Source of the DNA: a virus
Strand: one strand, 5' to 3'
IMG/VR virus record: IMGVR_UViG_3300032249_001335
Location: 1-26,426 of that record
Length of the DNA: 26,426 nucleotides
The notes under the pieces are model-generated. The model did not search any database, was not told the DNA's origin, and was given only the letters and a program-made list of their open reading frames with translations. Both the position numbers and the translations under genes were made by a program. Below, in pieces: positions 9,570 through 15,400 of the stretch. Each line of letters starts with the position of its first letter. Within the stretch, counting starts at the first letter, position 1.

Positions 9570-10159
9570 CTACAACAGTGTTTATAGTAGACAGTGCGGG
9601 AATGCTTCTAAGAAAAGTAAATTGTCTAGAGGAGCATGTTTCCGTTCAAGCGCAAACAGGGGAAACAGCGGTTACACAGCAGCCCCTCGAACAACCTTGC
9701 TACTGGAGCTTCGCTGGCAACGAGTGGGTAGCTAAGGCTGCGCAACCTTCACCCCTGTACGTTTTCGATTGGAGCACTTACACGTGGTCTGACCCCAGGC
9801 CGCTCGACGAGAAGCGGGCACAGAAGATTGCAGAGATCAAAGCCATTCGAGACGCAAAGATCACCGAGCCGAAGGTCACAAGCTACGGTACTTTCGACTC
9901 CACTGACAAGGCACAAAACGACCTGAGCAAGGTCATTCAGATGTTGACCATCTCTGTTGCCCTGGGGACGGGCAACACTGCTAACTTCACCTTGTCGGAT
10001 AACACCAGACCTTCTTTCACTTTGGTTGAGCTGCAGACTGCAGCTTTACAAATGGGTGCCCAAGTTCAAGCGTTGTTTGACATAGCTAGCACCCTCAGGT
10101 CTCAGATAGAGACAGCAACCGAAGCAGAGCTTGAAAGCATTACATGGCCCGCTACCTAA
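9566..10159 (+). CDS. Tail fibre-associated protein with DUF4376 domain
   Basis: A 197-aa protein whose ATG overlaps the stop of J by four bases (ATGA). Residues about 65-190 resemble DUF4376, seen downstream of tail fibre genes: a WSTYTWSDPRPLDEKRAQK stretch, then AEIKAIRDAKI and FDSTDKAQNDLSKVIQ. The N-terminal ~50 residues have AT-rich coding DNA continuous with the J tip, whereas the DUF4376 part returns to the GC content of the arm. This suggests that the J tip and the N-terminus of this protein moved as one unit. A fibre assembly or fibre-tip accessory role is inferred from position; no catalytic motif is visible. Confidence 0.75.
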   Translation: MTTTVFIVDSAGMLLRKVNCLEEHVSVQAQTGETAVTQQPLEQPCYWSFAGNEWVAKAAQPSPLYVFDWSTYTWSDPRPLDEKRAQKIAEIKAIRDAKITEPKVTSYGTFDSTDKAQNDLSKVIQMLTISVALGTGNTANFTLSDNTRPSFTLVELQTAALQMGAQVQALFDIASTLRSQIETATEAELESITWPAT

Positions 10160-10392
10160 TCAGAGTACTCGTTGGCATTGATCAACTGGCAACCACCCTT
10201 GTCGGAGGTTGGCCTGATGAAACTCTGTCCAGCTATGCCTATAGGCTTGAGCTTCAAGGCAAGATCGGAGGCAAGATATTCCGACCGATCATCGACTTTC
10301 TTTTCAGTTGGCAGCGAATCCCAGGTGGACACTGTCATAAAGCTTTCATGTATGAGCGGGCTAGGACCCAACTTCCACCTGAATTGCGGTAA
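10144..10392 (+). CDS. Small conserved phage protein before lysis genes
   Basis: An 82-aa basic protein that overlaps the end of the DUF4376 gene by 16 bases. It has a distinctive pattern: GGWPDETLSSYAYRLE, an internal hydrophobic segment (FRPIIDFLFSW), a GHCHKAFMYER segment and the C-terminal LPPELR. To my recollection, small proteins with GWPDETLSS...LPPELR are common just upstream of phage lysis genes, with no assigned function. The segments are too short and charged for a clear membrane protein. Function unknown; the motif pattern and tight overlap make it very likely a real gene. Overlapping frames on both strands here lack any family signal. Confidence 0.7.
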   Translation: MARYLIRVLVGIDQLATTLVGGWPDETLSSYAYRLELQGKIGGKIFRPIIDFLFSWQRIPGGHCHKAFMYERARTQLPPELR

Positions 10393-10405
10393 TAGATTGT
10401 CGGAA

Positions 10406-10436
10406 TTGTAGAAAGAGAAAAAATGTCGTATAGAAT
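10406..10436 (+). promoter_or_regulatory. Possible promoter ahead of lysis group
   Basis: An AT-rich gap of about 80 bases separates the small conserved gene from the TM protein gene, the largest gap in the late arm. It contains TTGTAG, 17 bases, then TATAGA (an overlapping TAGAAT at 10431 is 5/6 to the -10 consensus). This is a weak sigma70-like match, so a secondary promoter for lysis genes is only a suggestion. Confidence 0.25.
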
Positions 10437-10485
10437 CCGGCCTTACGGGAGTTGAGTTCATCCTCCGTTTTCTATGGGAAAACAG

Positions 10486-10836
10486 ATGCCTGAAAACCAA
10501 AACCCTGACGGCCCGCAAGGTTTGCGCATTCGATGGGAAGTACCCCTTCCTTGGCTCATCGGTGGCATTGTTGTGATCTGTGTGCAAGCCGCGATCGTGT
10601 ACTTCGCCCAGGTCAGACAAGGTGAATTACTGGCAGAGCAGAGCATCACGATTCGTGAACTCTTAAAGCAGGTAAAGGAAATCAACCTGCTTATCACCAG
10701 CGGCAATCTCAAGGATGTCGAACACGACCTAAAGATTTCTGATCATGAGCGTCGGCTTAACTACGTCGAAGCCCAGATCCAGAACTACCACCAAAGGAAT
10801 GAGAATGGCGCTCGATCCGATTACCGCAGGCCTTGA
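10486..10836 (+). CDS. Single-TM coiled-coil protein of lysis region
   Basis: A protein of about 116 aa with a short N-terminal tail, one clear membrane segment (WLIGGIVVICVQAAIVYF) and then a charged helical stretch predicted to form a coiled coil (ITIRELLKQVKEINLLI ... DHERRLNYVEAQIQ). The ATG at 10486 is preceded by GGGAAAACAG; an ATG at 10474 in the same frame adds four residues but has no ribosome site. The end overlaps the holin start by about 30 bases. N-terminal TM plus periplasmic helix is the layout of an inner-membrane spanin, but spanins normally follow the endolysin and no outer-membrane lipoprotein partner is visible. It could also be an antiholin-like or holin-associated protein. 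Confidence 0.65.
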   Translation: MPENQNPDGPQGLRIRWEVPLPWLIGGIVVICVQAAIVYFAQVRQGELLAEQSITIRELLKQVKEINLLITSGNLKDVEHDLKISDHERRLNYVEAQIQNYHQRNENGARSDYRRP

Positions 10837-11221
10837 CCTAATCGGCAAAGTTATCGACAGATTCGTCGAAGACCCGAAAGCTGCAGCTCAAGCCAAGCTG
10901 GCGATGTATGAGGCTCAGCAGGCCGGTAAGCTCGACGAGGTAAAGATCGCCATGAGCGCGATCATCGCTGAAGCAAACAGCTCTGACCCTTGGACAAGCC
11001 GCGCTCGCCCAAGCTTTCTGTACGTCGTCTACATCATGCTGCTTTTCGGCTTGCCGATGGGCGTCGTGTCTGCCTACAGCCCTGAGACGGCACTGGCCGT
11101 TGCTTCTGGCTTCAAGGCTTGGCTGCAGGCCATTCCTACCGAGCTTTACCTGCTGTTCGGTACGGTGATGACAGGTTACGGAGTCGCCAGGACCGTTGAG
11201 AAAGTCAAGGGTGTCGCGTGA
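10805..11221 (+). CDS. Holin, three-TM type
   Basis: A 138-aa protein starting MALDPITAGLDLIGKVIDRF, a recognisable start of the three-TM phage holin family (GTA_holin_3TM-like). An amphipathic N-terminal part is followed by hydrophobic segments at about residues 68-86 (FLYVVYIMLLFGLPMGVV), 88-105 (weaker) and 112-130 (ELYLLFGTVMTGYGVA). Holins make the timed lesions in the inner membrane that let the endolysin reach the cell wall. I chose the ATG at 10805, preceded by AAAGGA with 7-base spacing, over an in-frame upstream ATG at 10745 that would add 20 unsupported residues. The stop overlaps the endolysin GTG by four bases (GTGA). Confidence 0.85.
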   Translation: MALDPITAGLDLIGKVIDRFVEDPKAAAQAKLAMYEAQQAGKLDEVKIAMSAIIAEANSSDPWTSRARPSFLYVVYIMLLFGLPMGVVSAYSPETALAVASGFKAWLQAIPTELYLLFGTVMTGYGVARTVEKVKGVA

Positions 11222-11715
11222 CCATTCCTGCAGTCATCGACTTTGATACCTGCTTTGAGCGCCTCATGGGCTCGGAGGGCGGGTATGTGAATCGGGCTTC
11301 CGATCCCGGAGGCGAGACCAATTGGGGTATCTCCAAGCGTTCGTACCCAAACCTTGACATCAAGTCGCTGACCCGAGAGCAGGCCAAGAAGATCTACCTT
11401 GAAGACTTCTGGCTCGATGGGTCTATGCCGAGCTTCCACGGCGCGATCGCTTTCCAGGTGTTCGACGCCGCCGTTAACCACGGACCACAGACCGCCATTC
11501 GTTTGCTGCAGCGGGCTGTTGGTGTTGCTGACGATGGCAACGTCGGCCCGGTGACCCGCGCCGCTGTCAGGGCCATGTCGGTCACTGATGTGCTGCTGCT
11601 CTTCATGGCAGAGCGCTTCGAGTTCTGGACGCGCTGCTCTGACTGGAAGAACTCCAGCAAGGGTTGGGTTCGTCGAGGTGCTGAGAACCTTCGCTACATC
11701 GCCTCCGACACGTGA
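11218..11715 (+). CDS. Endolysin, glycoside hydrolase family 108 muramidase
   Basis: A 165-aa cell-wall lysin. The N-terminus has the GH108 motif SEGGYV with the catalytic Glu at position 20, followed by DPGGETNWGIS. The C-terminal half matches the peptidoglycan-binding part of the family (FDAAVNHGPQTAIRLLQRAVGV ... DDGNVGPVTRAAV). It would cleave the glycan strands of murein. No signal peptide or SAR segment is seen, so export should depend on the holin encoded just upstream, with which it overlaps by GTGA (GTG start). Its own stop overlaps the GTG of the acetyltransferase. Confidence 0.93.
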   Translation: MTIPAVIDFDTCFERLMGSEGGYVNRASDPGGETNWGISKRSYPNLDIKSLTREQAKKIYLEDFWLDGSMPSFHGAIAFQVFDAAVNHGPQTAIRLLQRAVGVADDGNVGPVTRAAVRAMSVTDVLLLFMAERFEFWTRCSDWKNSSKGWVRRGAENLRYIASDT

Positions 11716-12137
11716 AGATCAGCCGTATCGATCCTCTGAAGTTTTCTCAGGTGATCGAACGGCTTCACCGGGAGTGCTTCCCTTCGGATGCTCTGTGCGA
11801 GCTTGAGGGAATTTGGTGGTTAGCCAAAGACGGCGCGACGCCCGTGGCGTTCGCAGCCATGAAGGCGTCAGCTCAGTGGGGCGACGCGGCCTACCTCTCG
11901 CGCTGCGGGGTGCTTGCATCGCACCGTGGGCAAGGGCTACAGAGAAAGCTGATCCGAGTCAGAGAGGCAGCAGCGCGATCGCAAGGTTTGCGCTGGCTGA
12001 TAACTGACACTCGCCGAAACCCGGCGAGTGTCAATAACCTAACTAGAGCTGGATTCCAGATGTATGAGCCGTCCAGGCCCTGGAGCTTCAAGGACGCGCT
12101 GTATTGGAAGAAAAAACTCGACAACAGGAACTCCTGA
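11712..12137 (+). CDS. GNAT-family N-acetyltransferase
   Basis: A 141-aa protein with the acetyl-CoA binding motif A, GVLASHRGQGLQRKLI (R72-G-Q-G75 being the Q/R-x-x-G-x-G/A loop), after beta strands VAFAAMKASA and AYLSRCGV. A motif B-like end, NPASVNNLTRAGFQMY, follows. The substrate cannot be read from the sequence. It is tightly coupled to the lysis genes: the GTG start overlaps the endolysin stop (GTGA) and its stop shares a base with the next ATG. A late-expressed acetyltransferase might modify a host or virion protein, but this is inference. Confidence 0.88.
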   Translation: MKISRIDPLKFSQVIERLHRECFPSDALCELEGIWWLAKDGATPVAFAAMKASAQWGDAAYLSRCGVLASHRGQGLQRKLIRVREAAARSQGLRWLITDTRRNPASVNNLTRAGFQMYEPSRPWSFKDALYWKKKLDNRNS

Positions 12138-13198
12138 TGGCTAATCCAAAGATCACTCTGGAACGCGTCACCGAAGTCTTACAGCGCTACGACCTGTTAA
12201 AGGCATCTGGGCACAGCTTAACCAGCGCTGCCCTTGAAATGAAGATGCCCTTGGCAACGCTCAAAGACTTCTTGTATCGGCACCCCAAGATCGTCGGGTA
12301 CGTCAGGAGGAATCAGGAAGCTGAGCTTGACATCCCTGTAGGTCCTTCGAAGGAAGAACCCCTGTCAGAGCTTCTTGCAAGGCGCAAGAAGATGTACCAG
12401 CGCGGCGTCGACAGCGACAACTTCCACAAGCTCATCCCCATCAAGGTGAAGGCCGCTGGCCCTGTCGCCATCTGCGCCGTTGGCGACCCCCACGTCGACG
12501 ACGATCAGTGTGACCTCGGCGCTCTCGAACGCGACATGTCAGTGATTGGTCGCACTGAAGGCATGTATGCCCTTCATCTCGGTGATTTTACTAACAACTG
12601 GGTAGGACGCCTTGGTCGTCTTTATGCCTATCAAGCGACTAAAGCCAGTGACGGTATTCGCTTGTGTGAGTGGATGTTCGAGCTTGCTCCACCGCTGGCC
12701 GTTGTCGGCGGCAACCACGACATTTTCGGCGATGGGATGAACTGGCTCAACTTTGTTATCAAGCAAGCGGGTACCAAGATTAGCCAGGAGCACGGCTGTC
12801 GTATCGAGCTGCAGTTTCCTAACAAGAAGTCCATTCGCATCCATGCGAGGCATGACTTTCCAGGCCACTCTCAATTCAACCCGCTGCACGGCTTGAGGAA
12901 AGAGCACCTTCACGGCTTGCGTGACCACATCAATATCGCCGGTCACAAACACATTGACAGCGCTGCAGTTGTTCCATCGCCTGATGGTTACATGCAGTGG
13001 ATGTTCCGAGTATCTGGCTACAAGGGACACGACGACTACGCCAAATCGTTGAACCTTCAGCAGATGAAAATGGCTCCGACTGTTGCATTGATCATTGATC
13101 CCTCATCAAGAATTCAGGCAGAGCTTGTGAAACCTTTCTGGTGTCTCGAAGAGGCAGCGGACTTCCTGACGTTTAAGCGAAAGCGTGCTCAAGTATGA
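12137..13198 (+). CDS. HTH-metallophosphoesterase (calcineurin-like)
   Basis: A 353-aa protein. Residues about 5-60 look like a helix-turn-helix (SLTSAALEMKMPLATLKDFLYRHP), used for DNA or RNA contact. From residue 110 it carries the full binuclear-metal phosphoesterase signature: D117-x-H119 (GDPHVDD), GD150 (LHLGDF), GGNHD (193-195), a later HARHDFPGHS and GHKH. The enzyme should hydrolyse phosphodiesters; nuclease activity is plausible but not shown. It is the last late gene and is followed by the terminator. The ATG at 12137 shares a base with the upstream TGA and has AGGAA nearby; a GTG/ATG at 12104 would overlap the acetyltransferase. It is unrelated in detail to the SbcD-type enzyme in the early arm. 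Confidence 0.88.
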   Translation: MANPKITLERVTEVLQRYDLLKASGHSLTSAALEMKMPLATLKDFLYRHPKIVGYVRRNQEAELDIPVGPSKEEPLSELLARRKKMYQRGVDSDNFHKLIPIKVKAAGPVAICAVGDPHVDDDQCDLGALERDMSVIGRTEGMYALHLGDFTNNWVGRLGRLYAYQATKASDGIRLCEWMFELAPPLAVVGGNHDIFGDGMNWLNFVIKQAGTKISQEHGCRIELQFPNKKSIRIHARHDFPGHSQFNPLHGLRKEHLHGLRDHINIAGHKHIDSAAVVPSPDGYMQWMFRVSGYKGHDDYAKSLNLQQMKMAPTVALIIDPSSRIQAELVKPFWCLEEAADFLTFKRKRAQV

Positions 13199-13269
13199 TT
13201 TTCATCACCTTGACACCGTTCTGCCGACAGTTGACACGCCTGTCGATCCTGCAGCCTACTAAGCAAATA

Positions 13270-13290
13270 CCCCCGGTTTAACAGCCGGGG
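13270..13290. terminator. GC hairpin between convergent arms
   Basis: A six-pair CCCCGG/CCGGGG stem with an 8-base loop. There is no T-run on the plus side and only a weak GTATTT on the minus side, where it would lie about 30 bases beyond the integrase stop. It may help stop leftward transcription of the integrase gene. Confidence 0.45.
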
Positions 13291-13315
13291 CATTCAGAAC
13301 CCTGTGGTGGGGTTT

Positions 13316-13337
13316 CCCTGCTCAGGCAGGGTTTTTT
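13316..13337 (+). terminator. Rho-independent terminator of late arm
   Basis: Perfect CCCTGC-TCAG-GCAGGG hairpin followed directly by six T residues. It ends rightward transcription of the tail/lysis operon. Its right half is also the coding end of the convergent integrase gene (stop codon at 13324-13322), so the two operons share these bases. Confidence 0.9.
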
Positions 13338-14392
13338 GACAGTGAGAGTTGCTTAGGCAATAGTGCCGCGGATCGAGATGCGTCGTTGTTGTAGTAAGTG
13401 TCTCTGATGATCCGAATGTCTTTCGTGCCGATCGCGTGCGACAAGGCCAGAGGATCGAGGTAGGGCGCGAGACGCGTCGCTGCCTCGTGCTTGGTGTCGT
13501 GGAAGGTGAAGTCCTCAACAGCGGCTTTGTCCCGGCACTTCCGCCACAGCGCGTCGCGCTGTGAGTCGTTCATTCCCACGATGTAGGGCTGGTCCTTCGG
13601 CTTGCTGGCAAGGAGTTGGTCGAGCAGATCGATAGCACGCTCGGTCAGCGGCACCGGCCTGCTGGGATCGATCGAGGCCCGTCCGCTGCGAGCGGACTTC
13701 CGGCCCCCCTGCTCGATCGCGGCGACGCGCACGGTCCTGGCCGATCGCATGTAGTCGACGGGGCGCAGGCGCAGGATCTCACCGGACCTCATGCCCGTCT
13801 CAAGCGCCAGCAGGAAGCAGGCTCCAACCTTGGCGGTGAGAGTGGACAGGTCGCTGTCCTTCGAGTAGCCCGTGGTGTGGCACAGCGCCTCGATCTCGCG
13901 CTCGGTGAGCAGGGGTCGGTTGCGCGGTGCCGTCTTGGGCGGGCGCATGGCACCTCGGCACGGGTTCACGGTGATCCAGCGACGAACCTTGACGGCGTAA
14001 GTGAAGGCGGCAGACAGCAGTGTCAGCTCCCGGTTCGCTGTCGAGTCCATGACCTCCAGACGGCGTCTCTCGATCCACTGATTGATATCATGGGTTATGA
14101 CCTTGTCGACCTTCAGCTCAGCGATTTTGTCTTTGCAGAAGTTGTTGATGCGCAGCAGGTTCCACTTCGCTGAGTCGGTCTTCGATGCGATTTCGTCGCT
14201 GTATGCCCGCAGCATGTCGCCGACCGTGACGCTCGAAGACGATGTCAAGGCACCCGTGCGGACAAGCGCTTCTTGCTGCTTGCCCCATGCAGCAGCTTCT
14301 AGCTTTGTGTCACGCGTGGCGCTGATTTTCTTGCCATCGGCAAGCCTGACCACGCATCGCCAAGCTTTTCCTCTTTGTTCCAGGTGTGCCAT
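13322..14392 (-). CDS. int: Tyrosine recombinase integrase
   Basis: A 356-aa phage integrase. The N-terminal arm-binding domain (MAHLEQRGKAWRCVVRLADGK) is followed by a SAM-like core-binding domain (about 55-150) and a catalytic domain. Catalytic Arg I is in LETGMRSGEIL (R202) and the nucleophile in RDTYYNN (Y333/Y334). Two positions are unusual: the HxxR box reads FHDTKHEAATR (H298, Lys301 in place of Arg) and the usual Gly-His reads IGTKD (Thr323). I chose the ATG at 14392 since it gives the normal family start; a GTG at 14455 would add 21 residues encoded entirely by attP repeats. It lies beside attP, converges on the late arm, and integrates the phage at a tRNA 3' end. Confidence 0.92.
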   Translation of the reverse strand: MAHLEQRGKAWRCVVRLADGKKISATRDTKLEAAAWGKQQEALVRTGALTSSSSVTVGDMLRAYSDEIASKTDSAKWNLLRINNFCKDKIAELKVDKVITHDINQWIERRRLEVMDSTANRELTLLSAAFTYAVKVRRWITVNPCRGAMRPPKTAPRNRPLLTEREIEALCHTTGYSKDSDLSTLTAKVGACFLLALETGMRSGEILRLRPVDYMRSARTVRVAAIEQGGRKSARSGRASIDPSRPVPLTERAIDLLDQLLASKPKDQPYIVGMNDSQRDALWRKCRDKAAVEDFTFHDTKHEAATRLAPYLDPLALSHAIGTKDIRIIRDTYYNNDASRSAALLPKQLSLSKNPA

Positions 14393-14521
14393 GTCGTCCC
14401 CAATGAGTTCAGTCTTGGGGACATTCTTGGGGACGCGCTGGGGACACGTCAACACCCTTCCCAGGAGGCTGGGGTATGAATTGGGGACATCCTATGCTCT
14501 GATAGTGTCACCGTAGAGAAG

Positions 14522-14552
14522 AAAAAACCCGCTAAATCAACGACTTAGCGGG
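14522..14552 (-). terminator. Leftward terminator in attP core
   Basis: On the minus strand an 8-pair CCCGCTAA/TTAGCGGG stem with a 9-base loop is followed by six T residues: a strong intrinsic terminator. It lies 17 bases downstream of the tRNA-like CCA end, so it was probably the terminator of the host tRNA gene. In the phage it stands at the end of the leftward early operon and before int. Confidence 0.85.
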
Positions 14553-14569
14553 CTCAAGGAGATTTATCA

Positions 14570-14585
14570 TGGTGCCCAGGAGAAG
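14570..14585 (-). other. tRNA 3'-end fragment (attP core)
   Basis: Read on the minus strand, CTTCTCCTGGGCACCA is the end of a bacterial tRNA: last T-arm bases, acceptor strand CCTGGGC, discriminator A and CCA. From memory it best fits a tRNA-Leu whose acceptor begins GCCCAGG. The match stops here, and no full tRNA lies in the window. Integration would rebuild the host gene end from this copy. Confidence 0.7.
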
Positions 14586-14619
14586 CACCCTAGACCCGCA
14601 TAAATGCTAGCTCTGTGGC

Positions 14620-15066
14620 TTATCGGGGACCGGTTCCTGTCCCCATTGAGTTCACGTGAAAGCCTTTCGGGGGCCAAAGCTTCTCTGCTGACACGCAGGT
14701 TCGCTCTTCTGGCCTGAGTCCTTGGTTCTTCAGTTCGACTTCTGAAAAGCAACCGAAGCCGCTGCTGTAGGTGCTGCAGATGAGTTGGATGTTGTTGCTG
14801 TTGCCCGGTGCCCAGAGTTCGACTTTTACCCAACCAGAGCCCTGCAGGCACTTCGGACCCTGCGATACGTCGTCCATGATGTTGAGGCTCCAGCCCCGGT
14901 ACGGCTCGTTCTTGTCGATGAAGTCCAGTGCGCTGAGTGCTGCGTTCGTTCGAGCCTGAGTGCGTGCGTTCTCCAAGACGTAGGGAGCAGGAGGAGCGGC
15001 GAAAGAGTTGAGTTGCAGGGCTGCGTTTGCGAAGACAACTGCGAGGGCCAAGACAAGTTTGTTCAT
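14620..15066 (-). CDS. Secreted four-cysteine protein, possible lysogenic conversion gene
   Basis: A 148-aa protein with a clear Sec signal peptide: MNKLVLALAVVFANAAL, then LNSFA-A with likely cleavage after SFA. The mature part of about 125 residues has four Cys (in GPKCLQG, LICSTYSSGFGCFSE and ERTC) that could form two disulfides in the periplasm, and a YRGWSLNIMDDVSQG stretch. I do not recognise the family. The ATG at 15066 has AAGGA about 8 bases upstream; a longer frame from 15132 would hide the signal peptide. It is the last gene of the leftward operon, after a 46-base gap, next to attP. That is a typical site for host-phenotype genes such as superinfection exclusion, but this role is inferred from place only. 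Confidence 0.72.
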   Translation of the reverse strand: MNKLVLALAVVFANAALQLNSFAAPPAPYVLENARTQARTNAALSALDFIDKNEPYRGWSLNIMDDVSQGPKCLQGSGWVKVELWAPGNSNNIQLICSTYSSGFGCFSEVELKNQGLRPEERTCVSAEKLWPPKGFHVNSMGTGTGPR

Positions 15067-15112
15067 GATTTCTTTCCTTAGAGAAGTGACAAAGTAGAGG
15101 AGGCTTGCGTAA

Positions 15113-15400
15113 TCAGTTCTTGCGTCGTGCACCTCCCGTTGGTGGGTTCCTGTCGAAGTGCTTCTGCACCCAGTCGAGCACCTCTGATCGCCGCCACTTG
15201 GGCTTACCCGGCTTGCCGTCTTGCTTGGTCAACCTGACGCAGGCGGGAAAGCCGGGAGCGAGGGCGTAGTTGTCGAGGAAGTAGCGCCCGGTGCAGCAGA
15301 GCAGTGCACCGACATCACCGGTGTCGAGCAGCGCGTCAGGTGCCATGCGAGATGCGATCTCGCGGGCCAACTCTTGAACATCGATTGCCTCTGCGGTCAC
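15113..15400 (-). CDS. Excisionase / AlpA-like DNA-binding protein
   Basis: A 95-aa protein with a winged-HTH of the AlpA/MerR-like excisionase type: LLDTGDVGALLCCTGRYF (about 24-41), then the PGFPACVRL wing and PKWRRSEVLDWV (68-78), with a basic tail. Proteins of this shape bind DNA as recombination directionality factors or as small regulators. Being near attP and int supports an excisionase role, but a transcription regulator cannot be excluded. It starts with GTG, overlapping the ThyX stop (GTGA), so it would be made with the early operon, consistent with excision on induction. Confidence 0.65.
   Translation of the reverse strand: MTAEAIDVQELAREIASRMAPDALLDTGDVGALLCCTGRYFLDNYALAPGFPACVRLTKQDGKPGKPKWRRSEVLDWVQKHFDRNPPTGGARRKN

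Larger units (their letters stand above)
14396..14654. other. attP: Candidate attP region with Int arm-type repeats
   Basis: Seven copies of GTCCCC (or GGGGAC) lie on both sides of a tRNA-derived core: 14396-14401, 14417-14422, 14429-14434, 14440-14445, 14483-14488, 14625-14630 and 14639-14644. Most read TGTCCCCAA in one orientation. The outermost two are extended direct repeats (GTCCCCAATGAGTTCA and GTCCCCATTGAGTTCA, 15 of 16 identical). The core between them holds a tRNA 3' end and its terminator. Repeats on both arms around a core, next to int, is the classical attP layout. The crossover point itself cannot be placed without the host sequence. Confidence 0.75.

Noticed and set aside
10156-10620. 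Leftward 154-aa open frame before the holin
   Set aside because: Spans two rightward genes and their gap, no ribosome site or recognisable domain; the 82-aa rightward gene on the other strand has a conserved pattern.
13616-14173. Rightward 185-aa open frame opposite the integrase
   Set aside because: Antisense to a strong integrase call, no family motif, composition typical of a frame shadow in GC-rich DNA.
14560-14600. Complete tRNA gene
   Set aside because: Only the last 16 bases of a tRNA are present; the sequence beyond does not continue as a T-arm or anticodon arm.
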